Below, one piece after another: positions 1 through 8,527 of a stretch of DNA of 64,000 bases. Positions within the stretch are counted from its first letter, which is position 1, and every line of letters starts with the position of its first letter. The notes under the pieces were generated by a model. The model was not told the origin of the DNA and did not search any database. It was given only the letters and a program-made list of their open reading frames with translations. Made by a program: the position numbers and the translations under genes. Source of the DNA: Natrinema amylolyticum (GTDB lineage: Archaea; Halobacteriota; Halobacteria; Halobacteriales; Natrialbaceae); assembly GCF_020515625.1 (NCBI RefSeq), contig NZ_JAIWPJ010000007.1:1-64000 (forward strand), written 5' to 3'.

Positions 1-155
1 TCTTCCGTGAGATAAAACGACGTACTTCTTCGTTCTCAAACTGTTTCAGTCACGCACAACCGTCAACAGCTGAATCGTGGCTCCAAGCCTTCGCCGTCTG
101 GCACAATGCTACAAACTAAACACGACCGGTGGTAACAGGAGTTGGGAGGTACTGG
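1..155. other. non-coding left edge
   Basis: No reading frame with coding character is visible here. The window opens inside intergenic sequence upstream of the small zinc-ribbon gene's 3' end. Confidence 0.5.
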
Positions 156-347
156 TCAGTCGGCATTCGCTTCTCTGGTTTCGTCCAAGAACGCTGGGAG
201 TGGCCTGAACGCTGTTCCCTCGCAGGACGCACACCCCTTCCGGTTCCCGATCGGTCGTATCTCACCGTTCGGCCGCTTGAAAGCCGCATACATTGACCCG
301 CAGTCTTCGCACACTGCTACGAGTCGAGTGCGTTCCCCTCCCTTCAT
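156..347 (-). CDS. small zinc-ribbon protein
   Basis: A 63-residue protein with two cysteine pairs (CEDC near residue 14 and CASC near residue 38), separated by a short aromatic/proline segment (MYAAFKRPNGEIRP). This spacing suggests one structural zinc site. The 54-residue protein at 39140-39304 has the same plan (CTEC, YPAFRLPDGT, CRC), so the two belong to one haloarchaeal family. The ATG at 347 is preferred because the paralogue also has only about 13 residues before its first cysteine pair; a GTG at 392 would add 15 residues. Function is unknown; a nucleic-acid or protein-binding role is only inferred from the zinc ribbon. Confidence 0.6.
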   Translation of the reverse strand: MKGGERTRLVAVCEDCGSMYAAFKRPNGEIRPIGNRKGCASCEGTAFRPLPAFLDETREANAD

Positions 348-604
348 TGCCTCTGAATCGGCGAATGCCACAGAAAAGGATGCTGTGAACACAAGAGGAG
401 TAACCTGGCTCCTTGTTACAGGGGTAGCAACAGAGGATTGCTCAGTAGAGATGCATGCTGAGCGATTGTTTGTCTCAAGAGCTCTGGTTTGCTTATAATT
501 TGATATTGGCTCGATTTCTATTGAAAGATAATGTAAACTGTCTGATGTGAAGAAAATGAGAAATTAGCATCAATCCGTCGCCGAGGCGGGTGACACCGCA
601 ATGC

Positions 605-1156
605 TTACTCAGTGTTTTGCCACCAGTCTTCGGTGTCGAGAATATTGTCTTCCTCGTCCTCGCCAACCGGACTGGCGTTGACGGTGATGAGCCGGTTGTT
701 GTCGCTGAATGGGGTCCATTCTTGGTTCATCTCGAATAACTGCGGTTGGTTCTGGTCGTCATCGGCGTCGGGGATGAATCCAAGCTCTTCGTCGTACTCG
801 CCGATATTTGCGTCGTGTGCGACATACAACGGGACAACCTCGTCGGTGTTGAGCCACCGAATCTGGTATGTGTTGTAGTCCGAGAACCAACTGTCCTGCA
901 CATCGCCGTAGTTCGGCGACCACTCGATAACCCCTGAGACGAACGTGAACCGGGCGTTCGGATGGAAGTTATCGACCTGAATGAGCGCTTTCCATGCGTC
1001 GTCAAGATCGCCGAAGACTCCGTCGTCTTCCTGCGCCGTCGCAGTTCCCGATGCACCGAGGGCAAGTGCGCCTGTCGCGAGCGCACCCTTCTTCATGAAG
1101 GATCGACGCGAATCGTCCGAATTACTGAGGACTAGATCCCTCTGTTTCTCTGGCAT
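605..1156 (-). CDS. Tat-exported hypothetical protein
   Basis: 183 residues. The N-terminus has a twin-arginine signal (SRRSFMKKG around residues 17-25) followed by a hydrophobic Ala/Gly-rich stretch ending near ATAQED, so it should be exported folded by the Tat pathway. There is no lipobox cysteine, so release or another anchor is likely. The mature part is very acidic and rich in Trp, Tyr and Asn, with WSPNYGD and DDAWKALIQVDN segments. I recognise no catalytic motif or named domain. It stands alone, with more than 250 bp of non-coding sequence upstream. Confidence 0.8.
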   Translation of the reverse strand: MPEKQRDLVLSNSDDSRRSFMKKGALATGALALGASGTATAQEDDGVFGDLDDAWKALIQVDNFHPNARFTFVSGVIEWSPNYGDVQDSWFSDYNTYQIRWLNTDEVVPLYVAHDANIGEYDEELGFIPDADDDQNQPQLFEMNQEWTPFSDNNRLITVNASPVGEDEEDNILDTEDWWQNTE

Positions 1157-1432
1157 AACAGGATCCCTCCATCAAACGGGCATCCTCGTAAAGTGGTAAG
1201 ATCTATGCTTGCTCCATGCTACACTTTCACTCTATATTGAACATGCGTTTCGCGAGCAGTTCTAGATTAAGAAATCGTGCTGCGGTCTCATGCTAATCTG
1301 ATATACTAGTACGTGACATCATGCATACTCTGTCAGTCTGTGAACAGTCACAAGTCCAGTGCTAGCAGCCAGATCGGGGGATATAGTTAAGCCCGAGCGT
1401 CTGGAACGGTCTGTTGACAGGTGATCTGATAG

Positions 1433-1711
1433 ATGTCCCTGGCCACCGATCCCCGTCCACCACTTCCCGACTGGGTGCTGGACGCATACACTATCCTCTG
1501 CGATCACATCACCGGGCAGGACCACGGTGAAAGTCAGCGCCACGTCCTGGCGATCCCTCGTGACGACGCGATCAAAGTGCTGCGATCCACTGACGAGATC
1601 AGGCTTGAACCGGGGGATGCTGACCATGCACTGACGCGCCTGATCGACCATGGCTACCTCTACGAGGTCGACAGCGAACTCCGCGTCACCGAGCCACCTG
1701 AAGACATCTGA
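1433..1711 (+). CDS. small winged-helix-like protein, paralogue 1
   Basis: 92 residues. It aligns along its whole length with the protein at 18068-18331. Shared blocks are DPRPPLP(D/E)W(V/I)LDAY at the start, a middle block around LEPxDAxHALxRLIxxGYxYEV, and ELRVTxPE at the end. The helix-helix-strand pattern near the C-terminus (RLIDHGYLYEVDSELRVT) looks like the wing of a small winged-helix domain, so DNA binding is possible. That is inference from pattern only. It is monocistronic, with a start ATG at 1433. Confidence 0.75.
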   Translation: MSLATDPRPPLPDWVLDAYTILCDHITGQDHGESQRHVLAIPRDDAIKVLRSTDEIRLEPGDADHALTRLIDHGYLYEVDSELRVTEPPEDI

Positions 1712-1820
1712 GTCTAAACGCCGCCCAGTATTATTAAAACGAATATCGCAGGACGGCGAGTAGACAGATCAGCGAAACGCTTTTCGGCATTACTGCTGAA
1801 ACAGGCACGAGTGATTCACT

Positions 1821-2003
1821 ATGGGGGGCTGGGAGCTACTGAAACGAGCGGTTTCGACAGATAAGGAACCGAGACGCCCAGATGAACCCGAATACGCGGA
1901 CGTGATCTATGAGTGCCGGCACTGTGGAACGACTGTGGATCAGCGAACACAGCACTGTCCGGCATGCGGTGGATCAGAGATCGCAACGTACGCGATCAAG
2001 TAA
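1821..2003 (+). CDS. small zinc-ribbon protein
   Basis: 60 residues with a clear zinc-ribbon: CRHC at about residues 32-35 and CPAC at about 47-50, in the C-terminal half (YECRHCGTTVD, QHCPACGGSEI). The N-terminal half is charged and probably disordered. Many haloarchaeal proteins of this size carry only such a rubredoxin-like zinc knuckle and have no assigned function. It lies 110 bp after the winged-helix-like gene and converges with the PAC2 gene. Confidence 0.7.
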   Translation: MGGWELLKRAVSTDKEPRRPDEPEYADVIYECRHCGTTVDQRTQHCPACGGSEIATYAIK

Positions 2004-2050
2004 CCAAAAACACCGGAAACAGCATAATTTCCCGAGATAAAGCTGCTCTC

Positions 2051-2800
2051 CTACCGGAACATCCCTCGGACAGGTTCTTCCTGTTGGCCCTGCGCCTGCT
2101 GTAATTGCTGTGCGACCTGCTGTTTCTGGCGCTGAATCTCCTCCGCTTTCTCCTGGAGTTCACTGGTGTCGATATCGAACTCGACAAGCGGTTCAAGCGC
2201 GTTCTCGATCACGGACCGGGCCGCGGCCGGATCCGGGAGCCGTGGGTCCGCCCGGACGAGCAGCAGCGCTGCCGGAACATCCGCCTGATAGCACGCATTG
2301 ATGAGCGCGCCGGTCACACCACTCACAGCGCCGTCCTCCTCTGCGAGTGCGATATCCGCCTCTTCGAGTTCCGTCTTCAGGTCATTGGTTGTTGCCACGC
2401 CGACGACGTTACCCTGCTGGTCCTCTGACTGGGCCGGTGCACCAGCAAGGAAGATCGCCTGGCTGAAGTCCTCGTCCAGTTCCTCTAGTACGCACTGGCT
2501 GAGATCGGAGAACGCGTCTTCCGGTATCGGGACATCACTCTGCAGCGTCATGATATCAGGATCCGAACCACCGTAGACGCGTACCGAGTCCTGGACCAGA
2601 CCGTCCGTGAACGAAGCAACGGGTGGCAAGGTATCGGACCGGATTGCACCATACTGATCAAGGCCCAGCTGGTCGGTGATCTGATCGACGGCGATCGAAG
2701 CCACCAGTCCGTGGCCCGGTAATCCCTCGATCAGTGTCGGTGCCACCGCATCAAAGTCGGCCGACCGGTAAAATGTCCCATCAGGAGTCTCTGGGGTCAT
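2051..2800 (-). CDS. PAC2 family protein
   Basis: 249 residues. The N-terminal two thirds match the PAC2 (proteasome assembly chaperone 2) fold, with the hallmark early segment LIEGLPGHGLVASIAVDQITDQLG and the later GVTGALINACYQADVPAALLLVRADPRLPDP. The last 45 residues are a Gln/Glu-rich coiled coil (KAEEIQRQKQQVAQQLQQAQGQ). The ATG at 2800 is preferred because the segment from 2866 has no coding character and PAC2 proteins start close to the FYRSADFDAVAPTLIEG block. In archaea such proteins are often called proteasome assembly chaperone family; the actual role here is unproven. Confidence 0.85.
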   Translation of the reverse strand: MTPETPDGTFYRSADFDAVAPTLIEGLPGHGLVASIAVDQITDQLGLDQYGAIRSDTLPPVASFTDGLVQDSVRVYGGSDPDIMTLQSDVPIPEDAFSDLSQCVLEELDEDFSQAIFLAGAPAQSEDQQGNVVGVATTNDLKTELEEADIALAEEDGAVSGVTGALINACYQADVPAALLLVRADPRLPDPAAARSVIENALEPLVEFDIDTSELQEKAEEIQRQKQQVAQQLQQAQGQQEEPVRGMFR

Positions 2801-3250
2801 GCCCGATGACCTACACCGACCAGTCAGATATGCATACGGGGGAACCGGTAGGTGCGTGTCGGTCACTCAGTCTCCTGTATAGCACTATGCTCCCTGATTC
2901 TCCGGTGTAAAGTATTCTTCCTGCGTCTTACTCTCCTCGGATTCGATCGGCTAGAATACCTCGAAGACGGCACGGACCGTACACCGTCATCAATCAGAAT
3001 ACCTGTAACGCCAGAAGTGTCAGAACCTCGCTTATAAGTGGCCGCAACTGGACATCGACCGCTTTCACTATCATACACCGCAATAACGCTATTTAATAGG
3101 GATTGAACATCCAATTACCCTGAATATAGTACCAAGTGATCGGTACCTGTCCTATCCGTCCTCACCCTCTTACTCGGGATCTGCCTACGGACAATCTAGC
3201 CAATTGATCATTTAAACAGGACTGGTAGCAACGATGAGGATCCTGGCTAC

Positions 3251-3607
3251 CTACGCGTCAGTGTATCCAGCCAGTTCCAGGTAGGGCGCTACAACACTCC
3301 GCTTAACCGCTAATTCCACGATTTCGCTTTCAGCATCGTAAGAGATCAGCTCTGCTTCCTGCAGGTGTGGGAGGTGACAGTGCGCGAGATCGGTGAGCAC
3401 CCGCTCATACCACTCATACGATGGCTGTTCCTCTTTGATCGCGATGTACTCAGCGAGGTCGCCGAGTGCGATTGCGGCTGGTTTCTGCGCCAGATATGCC
3501 AGTGTCTGTTGTCGGCGTTCGTGCGAAAAGGCTGTGAACAGCTGGGTCGGGGTGATCTCACGACGGTCGTCCTTCGGCTGATTCGTGTCTCGAGTTGTTG
3601 GCATCAT
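3251..3607 (-). CDS. DUF7344-type winged-helix protein
   Basis: 118 residues. The segment LFTAFSHERRQQTLAYLAQ followed by LGDLAEYIAIKEE and VLTDLAHCHLPHLQEAELISYD is the pattern of the haloarchaeal DUF7344 winged-helix domain, in which two helices are followed by an H-L-P-L wing. Proteins of this type are thought to be DNA-binding regulators; no target is known. Two adjacent ATG codons (3607 and 3604) could start it. It is monocistronic. Confidence 0.8.
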   Translation of the reverse strand: MMPTTRDTNQPKDDRREITPTQLFTAFSHERRQQTLAYLAQKPAAIALGDLAEYIAIKEEQPSYEWYERVLTDLAHCHLPHLQEAELISYDAESEIVELAVKRSVVAPYLELAGYTDA

Positions 3608-3803
3608 AGGTCGGCTGGGTGTACTATACTTATGCGACGTCCAGACCGGTTAGCTCTCGTGAAGCGCCTTCAGCAAAGTACGTCTACCTCGGAGCATGTT
3701 AAGGCTACACATAAACCTTTTTATCCCGGAAAGGTGCTAGAAAACTAACATTCAGCGTTTTCGGCGGGTTGGACTGTTATCGAGACCAGTAATGCCTCCC
3801 GAG

Positions 3804-4028
3804 TTACTCCTGTTCCTCGAGGAACGTTGGTTCGTACGTTCGTTCCTCTAGGGGGCGTTTCTCGATGGTCACCCACCAGTTCGGGGCATCAGAAACGGGA
3901 GATGCGATATTCCATGTGTCTTCAATGTCTGCGCCACGACCGAATGCAGTAAGGATCAAGTCCTGGAGGTCGTGTTCGAATGCAGCTGTTGTATCAGCAG
4001 AGGGATTGGAGGGATCAGTGGCTTCCAT
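3804..4028 (-). CDS. hypothetical acidic protein
   Basis: 74 residues from the ATG at 4028, or 99 from ATG 4103. The shorter start is favoured because it opens with an acidic, Ser/Thr-rich tail usual in haloarchaeal proteins. The core reads [24 protein letters not shown] and [12 protein letters not shown], an alpha then beta arrangement seen in small uncharacterised haloarchaeal proteins. No catalytic motif is visible. Confidence 0.6.
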   Translation of the reverse strand: MEATDPSNPSADTTAAFEHDLQDLILTAFGRGADIEDTWNIASPVSDAPNWWVTIEKRPLEERTYEPTFLEEQE

Positions 4029-4165
4029 GATAGGTGGAGGGATCAGACCGTTACAGACTATCCGAACTCTCATATCTTCCAGGTATGGGGTGATGATAAC
4101 CATGTCGTTTATCTATCTCAGCGGTGACCACAGTATCTTCTACTTTCAAAAACGCTGATAAAACA

Positions 4166-4414
4166 CTATTGGGTTAGCTGCGGAGCCAGCTGCACCCTGC
4201 CCATCTCACCTGCAAACACACCATCCACGACCTCCATGACATCATCCTTTTCAAACCGTGATGCTACCGGAATCGGCCAGACTACATCATCACACAGCGG
4301 ACACCGTTCCTCCAGCCAATATTGATCAGTCGGGAACGTCTGCCGGCAGTCCCTGCATTCGGAAAAACCATCCTCACGCATTTTGACCGGTTCGAAACTA
4401 TCGTTCAAGTACAT
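4166..4414 (-). CDS. zinc-ribbon hypothetical protein
   Basis: 82 residues with CRDC at about residues 20-23 and CPLC at about 38-41, forming a zinc-ribbon in the N-terminal half. The C-terminal half (DVMEVVDGVFAGEMGRVQLAPQ) looks like a small beta domain. It lies upstream of the 3804 gene on the same strand, but the gap of about 140 bp gives no clear operon signal. Function unknown. Confidence 0.6.
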   Translation of the reverse strand: MYLNDSFEPVKMREDGFSECRDCRQTFPTDQYWLEERCPLCDDVVWPIPVASRFEKDDVMEVVDGVFAGEMGRVQLAPQLTQ

Positions 4415-4905
4415 ACCCTGATCTACCCACTACACTACAAAAGACACATCTGCAGAAGTCACAGATCTGACGGACCCAGCCCTCTGTCTGAAGTATAGGA
4501 ATTACGGTTAATTCTATATATAAAAGAATAGAATGAAAATATATTTGACCGGTATGAATCCGTTGTACGGCGTATTGCCAATGAGGTGTCGTCGGTCATA
4601 TAATACGCCGAACCGGTAAGCGAAGGTTCTGAACGTTCAGAGTTCTCCCTGCACGAATTCTCCCGAAAGTTCCTTACTTCAGACCATCCCCGACAGGTGG
4701 CGCGAACACTACTGACACGGTAGATAGCAGTCCAGCTCCAGTGGCGATTCATCCTCTACTGCGGCTACGCAGAAAGCTATCAGCAGTCAGGTTCCAATGA
4801 TATAAACGAATGTATAAAATAGCGGTCAGTGTCTCTATTCACACCTTCCTGTTGGGTATATTATGATTATTTACCCTTGCGAGTGGACCACACACGGAGG
4901 CGACT
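4415..4905. other. intergenic region
   Basis: About 490 bp with AT-rich stretches (for example around 4510-4545 and 4800-4870). The long minus frame at 4459-4752 is Ser/Arg-rich without haloarchaeal acidic bias and is judged non-coding. The region must hold the promoter of the 4906 gene; the GGAGG at about 4896 is a usable Shine-Dalgarno for it. Confidence 0.5.
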
Positions 4906-5310
4906 ATGGCAACAACAGAGAAAACCAACGTCGAAATTGTCAAAGAACTGTACGAGGCATTCAATCAAGGCGACCTCGAGACATGCTTGGCTGGATTCGC
5001 TGACGATATCACGTGGACCGAACCAGAGGGATCACCGCTCGCCAGCGGGACATACACTGGAACAGACGACGTGATGGAGAACGTGTTTGCACCACTTGAC
5101 GACCAGTTTGAACGATTTGAGGTCGTTGTCGACCGATTTATCGATGGCGAAGACACCATCGTCATGGAAGGCAAACACCGCACAACTCCGATAGACGGAG
5201 ACACCTTCGAGGTCCCTGGCGTTCACGTCATGGACATGGAAGACGGGAGAGTGAAGGAATTCACCGGCTACGAAGACACCGCACTCACCCAGCAGCTGAT
5301 GGATGCGTGA
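4906..5310 (+). CDS. SnoaL-like / NTF2-fold protein
   Basis: 134 residues with the alpha+beta cone pattern of the SnoaL/ketosteroid-isomerase-like family. It begins with a helix VEIVKELYEAFNQGDLETCLAGFADDITW, has SGTYTGTDDVMENVFAPL in the middle, and ends with ...VPGVHVMDMEDGRVKEFTGYED. Such proteins bind small hydrophobic ligands or act as isomerases, hydrolases or cyclases; the substrate cannot be read from sequence. A GGAGG motif 6 nt before the ATG decides the start. It precedes the alpha/beta hydrolase on the same strand but with a 370-bp gap. Confidence 0.85.
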   Translation: MATTEKTNVEIVKELYEAFNQGDLETCLAGFADDITWTEPEGSPLASGTYTGTDDVMENVFAPLDDQFERFEVVVDRFIDGEDTIVMEGKHRTTPIDGDTFEVPGVHVMDMEDGRVKEFTGYEDTALTQQLMDA

Positions 5311-5450
5311 TCTTCACTAGGCACGGCAGCAATATTTTTGATTCAAATAGCCGCCGACAACTGTCAGTAGCGTCATGATCGGATGAAGACAGTATTATCA
5401 GCTCTGAAAAGTACTAATGCCATTCTGATCACACAGCATAGACCGCAAAT

Positions 5451-5636
5451 TCAGTTACTTCTGTTCTGACCAGGTACGCCGTAGTCGATGTGAACCTCCG
5501 GCGTGCTCGGTGACTCCGGTGCAGGAGTACCGTTCCAATCAACGACGTGCACGCCCAGCGGGCTGATCCATAATTCGTCGTCTCTGATCAGACGCTGCAC
5601 CCTGGTCAGAGGGTGCACATTTGTCACGAGATGCAT
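5451..5636 (-). CDS. possible small hypothetical protein
   Basis: 61 residues, no recognised motif. The sequence (DDELWISPLGVHVVDWNG, PSTPEVHIDYGVPG) has moderate coding character and would be transcribed divergently from the hydrolase at 5680. It could equally be a chance frame, so confidence is low. Confidence 0.35.
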   Translation of the reverse strand: MHLVTNVHPLTRVQRLIRDDELWISPLGVHVVDWNGTPAPESPSTPEVHIDYGVPGQNRSN

Positions 5637-5679
5637 CTATGTTATTCGCTACCGTATCGAGTTACGGGTGAGTGACTTC

Positions 5680-6552
5680 ATGGACGAACTACCACCAGAT
5701 ACAGACCAGGAAACGGAAATTCACCGGACTATTTCGGATGACGGCACCGAGATAGCCGGACGCGTGCATGGAGAAGGACCACCTCTGGTCCTCGTTCCGG
5801 GTGCTATGGGTGATGGCGAATTCGTCTGGGACCCGTTGTTACCATTGCTCACTGATCGGTTTACCTGCTACACGATGAACCTGCGAAGCAGGGGATTGAG
5901 CGGCCACAGTACCGACCTCTCGACCGATCGTCGAATACAGGACGTGGTAGCGTTCATTGAGAGCATCGGCGAACCTGCCGGGTTACTGGGATGGTCTCAG
6001 GGTGGCCAGCTTGTACTCGGTGCAGCGGAACGCACCGACTCAGTGTCCGCCCTCGTCGCCTACGAGCCAGCCGTGTTAGAGGCGACAAGCGAGGAGGAGT
6101 TCGCACACTTGACCGACGCGGTTACACGCCTGGGCGAGCTGGCCGCTGCTGACCGTCCGGTTGACGCGGCCCGGTCATTCTTTGAGTGGGTCTCCACCGA
6201 GGAGGAACTGGACGAGATGGACGAAGCGATGTTATCGGCCTTCAGTGAGGGGGGCGCGGAAAACGTCCAGGTCTTCTTGCAGGAGGTTGAAGGCCTCGAC
6301 GAGGAAGCCGGGACGAGTCCGACCGAAGCAGCTGAACTTACAAAGATCGCCGCGCCAGTCTTGCTCTTGCATGGGGACCGATCGGATCCCTGGTTCATTA
6401 ACGGCATCCACCACGTTGCCAGGCACGTGACTGACGCCCAAGTGCGCGAAATTGACGGCACTGGACATATGGGTCCTATCCACACCCCCGAGGCTGTTGC
6501 TGACGAGGTCAGACAGTTCTTCGCCCCGACACCAGAGTCACCTCGATCGTGA
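5680..6552 (+). CDS. alpha/beta hydrolase
   Basis: 290 residues. It shows the alpha/beta-hydrolase order: a strand ending in PPLVLVPGAMGDGEF (oxyanion region), the nucleophile elbow GWSQGG (Ser near residue 110), an acid region in LLLHGDRSDPWF, and the catalytic His in DGTGHMGPIHTPEAV near residue 267. The middle 80 residues form an acidic lid domain. The substrate is unknown; haloperoxidase/esterase-like relatives hydrolyse esters or lactones. The ATG at 5680 is chosen since the extension from 5503 has no acidic bias. It is monocistronic. Confidence 0.88.
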   Translation: MDELPPDTDQETEIHRTISDDGTEIAGRVHGEGPPLVLVPGAMGDGEFVWDPLLPLLTDRFTCYTMNLRSRGLSGHSTDLSTDRRIQDVVAFIESIGEPAGLLGWSQGGQLVLGAAERTDSVSALVAYEPAVLEATSEEEFAHLTDAVTRLGELAAADRPVDAARSFFEWVSTEEELDEMDEAMLSAFSEGGAENVQVFLQEVEGLDEEAGTSPTEAAELTKIAAPVLLLHGDRSDPWFINGIHHVARHVTDAQVREIDGTGHMGPIHTPEAVADEVRQFFAPTPESPRS

Positions 6553-6625
6553 ACCGCCTGCGAAGGGCAAACACTGACAGAAACGCAGTGTGTTGACTAC
6601 GGAAATTTTATAAACTACTCTCGTC

Positions 6626-7032
6626 CTAGTCTGCTGGCTTTACGTTTTGATTCGACCGGAAGAGATTCTCCGAGTCGTACTCGTTTTCGGCTCAACAAGT
6701 CGGTCGGAGTTCTCGCCATATATGTTCCGCTCACGACCTTCACGATCGCCTTCGAAGTTGACGTACGTCCCGCCCGTCGCACCTTCAGCGAGCAGGTCGT
6801 GTCACTCTTGTACCCAGTCGATGCACTGGTCGTCTTTCGTCGGACCCTCCCAGCGCGCGACGACGGTTACAATGAACTCCGTGTCCCGGTGCAGGTATGC
6901 GGTTGCATTCGACGCGACGTCGTTGATGGCCCCGTCAACTTGGTGAATAACGAATAGAATTTCAACGGGGGCCAGTATTGTCGCGGTCTCGCCCGGAACA
7001 CAGGTGGTAACATATAACATGGTACAGAGCAT
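6626..7032 (-). pseudogene. decayed FAD-linked oxidase (berberine-bridge type), C-terminal part
   Basis: The minus strand reads as the last third of a berberine-bridge-like FAD oxidase: VDGAINDVASNATAYLHRD, then an in-frame TGA after CIDWVQE, then GGTYVNFEGD and YGENSDRLVE, then a frame change into EYDSENLFRSNQNV before a TAG at 6626-6628. The intact homologue at 19401-20810 ends with the equivalent YVNYLSWDE and KYDPDNLFRVNQN segments, which proves the reading. The FAD-binding N-terminal two thirds are missing. So there is a truncation, one nonsense codon and one frameshift; no product is expected. Confidence 0.8.
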
Positions 7033-7108
7033 AGAAGAAACTAGCGCTTGCTATGAAGCCACATCAGGGGAGAGAGTGAGTTGAGTGAAGTGCATCGAGA
7101 GGGAACCT

Positions 7109-7279
7109 ATGGCCAGAGGAACACAGCGCAATAACGGTGTCAAAGTCGCCAGATCACGCCGAATAGTTACAATTATTTGTCTTCTCATCGCTCTTGCTGT
7201 TCTTATCACACCGATCCAGTGGACGATCGGCTACTACCGCTTCAACCGACAGAAGCATCGCGTCACATCCACTATCTGA
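7109..7279 (+). CDS. single-pass membrane micro-protein
   Basis: 56 residues from the ATG at 7109. A basic N-terminus (ARGTQRNNGVKVARSRR) precedes one transmembrane helix (IVTIICLLIALAVLITPI) and a short basic tail (YYRFNRQKHR). A decayed copy of its C-terminal coding region (QWTIGYYRFN-like) lies on the minus strand near 39340-39400, upstream of the zinc-ribbon gene at 39140. Function unknown. Confidence 0.5.
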   Translation: MARGTQRNNGVKVARSRRIVTIICLLIALAVLITPIQWTIGYYRFNRQKHRVTSTI

Positions 7280-7295
7280 TAGGTGGCTGATCCAT

Positions 7296-7490
7296 TTACA
7301 CCTTATTTGGTTGTCTGAAGCGTTTTATTCCGGCGAACTCGAGGATGCCCGTTTTATCGAGTTCGTCGATTCTGCGTTCAGCGTGTCCAGTACAGTAGTA
7401 GGACGATGTCACTGCACCAGACTCTAAATTACCGATCTCAACACGGTGGGTTGCCTCATCATCACAACTGGGCCACCATTCACAGGTCAT
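7296..7490 (-). CDS. small Cys/His protein of virus-like cassette
   Basis: 64 residues starting MTCEWWPSC. Cysteines at residues 3 and 9 plus YYCTGHAERR downstream could bind zinc. It is the last gene of a minus-strand cassette that starts at the tRNA-like gene (9503); the gap to the preceding gene is about 60 bp. No known domain is recognised. An alternative ATG at 7505 adds five residues. Confidence 0.6.
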   Translation of the reverse strand: MTCEWWPSCDDEATHRVEIGNLESGAVTSSYYCTGHAERRIDELDKTGILEFAGIKRFRQPNKV

Positions 7491-7548
7491 GCTATACGCT
7501 ACCACACGAGTTGAGATAAGCGTTCACCGTCATCCCAATTCACCAGTA

Positions 7549-7653
7549 TTACTCACCGGATTTCACCTTCTTGTCGTAGCACACGAGTTTCCCGTGGTAC
7601 TCATGGTCCTCGTCGCCGCCACATGCACAGTCCTCGTCGTCAGAGGTCGACAT
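7549..7653 (-). CDS. 34-residue acidic Cys protein
   Basis: A very short gene. It starts at ATG 7653, inside the last codons of the preceding gene (14-bp overlap), and ends with TAA at 7549. The product has an acidic start, a CACGG motif and a later cysteine (KLVCYDKK), so it could be a minimal metal-binding peptide. The overlap, with GGGAGG just before the start, supports translational coupling. Small overlapping genes of this kind are characteristic of haloarchaeal virus or provirus modules. Confidence 0.5.
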   Translation of the reverse strand: MSTSDDEDCACGGDEDHEYHGKLVCYDKKVKSGE

Positions 7654-7852
7654 CCTCCCACTTCACCTCACCAAAGAATCGGTGTGCGATTTCGTGTTTC
7701 AGTCCACGTAACTCCGCTTGCCGATGATGAGCGCCATTGAACTGCGATGTATTAGAATCGTACTTCTCCTTGACTGCCTTCGCAGCGTCTATGTGCTCAT
7801 CGATCAACGCCACAACCTGCGCTAGCGTGTTCTCATCGTAGTCGCTGCTCAT
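7640..7852 (-). CDS. hypothetical protein of virus-like cassette
   Basis: 70 residues, ATG at 7852 overlapping the end of the upstream gene by 20 bp. The sequence is a long helix (LAQVVALIDEHIDAAKAVKEKYDSN) followed by HRQAELRGLKHEIAHRFFGEVKWEDVDL. The HEIAH sequence resembles a zinc-metalloprotease HExxH signature, but the protein is far too short for that fold, so I do not call a protease. It sits in the cassette between the 133-residue and 34-residue genes. Confidence 0.65.
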   Translation of the reverse strand: MSSDYDENTLAQVVALIDEHIDAAKAVKEKYDSNTSQFNGAHHRQAELRGLKHEIAHRFFGEVKWEDVDL

Positions 7853-8234
7853 CGCTCTCCGCCTCGTACTCCTCGACCGGCATCCACCGATACGTGTACC
7901 CGCCGTCCGCTGCCGGATAACAAATCTCGTCACCGGGCGAGAGTTCACCGTACCGGAGCCACACAGACAGGATGGCCTCCATCTCCCGATGCAGCTGGCG
8001 GCACCACTCATCGTCCGCGCTCTCCATCTCCGTGATCTCACGGATGCTGTCGGTGACGGAGCTGTCACCGTACGGCCGCTTGGGATTGATCTCCGGTGCA
8101 CCGAACTCGCCAGGGTGCCACCTGACCCGCATCTGGCGGAGCAGTTTGATGTGTTCCGGTTTGATGGTTAACGGGTTGCTCGGCTCGTAGATGTCCGATG
8201 GATCGTACTCGTCGTCATCGTTGTCGTTGAAAAT
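7833..8234 (-). CDS. virus-type conserved protein, probable ATT start
   Basis: 133 residues if translation starts at ATT 8234, or 99 from the first ATG (8132). The upstream 34 codons read smoothly (DDDEYDPSDIYEPSNPL, then KPEHIKLLRQMRVRWHPGE) and continue the acidic bias. From memory, haloarchaeal virus-derived proteins share the block around PEHIxLLxxMRVxW...INPKRPYGD. The upstream stop TGA overlaps this ATT (TGATT), where TGATG would be the normal coupling. The middle part is a helical DxxREIxEM segment and the C-terminus is a short beta region. Function unknown. Confidence 0.65.
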   Translation of the reverse strand: MFNDNDDDEYDPSDIYEPSNPLTIKPEHIKLLRQMRVRWHPGEFGAPEINPKRPYGDSSVTDSIREITEMESADDEWCRQLHREMEAILSVWLRYGELSPGDEICYPAADGGYTYRWMPVEEYEAESDEQRLR

Positions 8235-8527
8235 CAGCTATCACCGGTCTCAAGACCAAATGCGGCGTTTGACACGATCCGGTGATCGTCGGACGTTGCA
8301 CACTTGTGGAAGCTCATCGAATCGTTGAACAACTTGATGATACTGTCACCGTCCGGATCTCCGTGGAGAATCATACAGGACCAGTCATCAGGGCTGACCC
8401 AGCCATCTGATTGCAACTTCTCTTGCCTCTCTGCTGCCCCCACCGCAGCACCGATGACGAACACGATTACCGCGAGGACCACGACAGCAGTCGCCTGTTT
8501 TTCGGTGATCTCGAACGATACCTTCAC
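8234..8527 (-). CDS. membrane-anchored hypothetical protein
   Basis: 97 residues with one N-terminal transmembrane helix (residues 12-32, TAVVVLAVIVFVIGAAVGAA) and a soluble domain with two cysteines (DWSCMILHGD, HKCATSDDHR) that could form a disulfide outside the cell. The start is GTG at 8527, overlapping the upstream stop as GTGA. It belongs with the next gene upstream, which has the same architecture: a helix followed by a Cys-containing extracellular part with Met/Ile-rich strands. Confidence 0.65.
   Translation of the reverse strand: MKVSFEITEKQATAVVVLAVIVFVIGAAVGAAERQEKLQSDGWVSPDDWSCMILHGDPDGDSIIKLFNDSMSFHKCATSDDHRIVSNAAFGLETGDS

Noticed and set aside
4459-4752. 97-codon minus-strand frame
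   Set aside because: Rich in Ser and Arg, no acidic bias, no start signal, spans an AT-rich promoter region.
7640-7700. HEIAH in the 70-residue cassette protein as a zinc protease site
   Set aside because: The protein is too short for a metallopeptidase fold and lacks a downstream ligand region.
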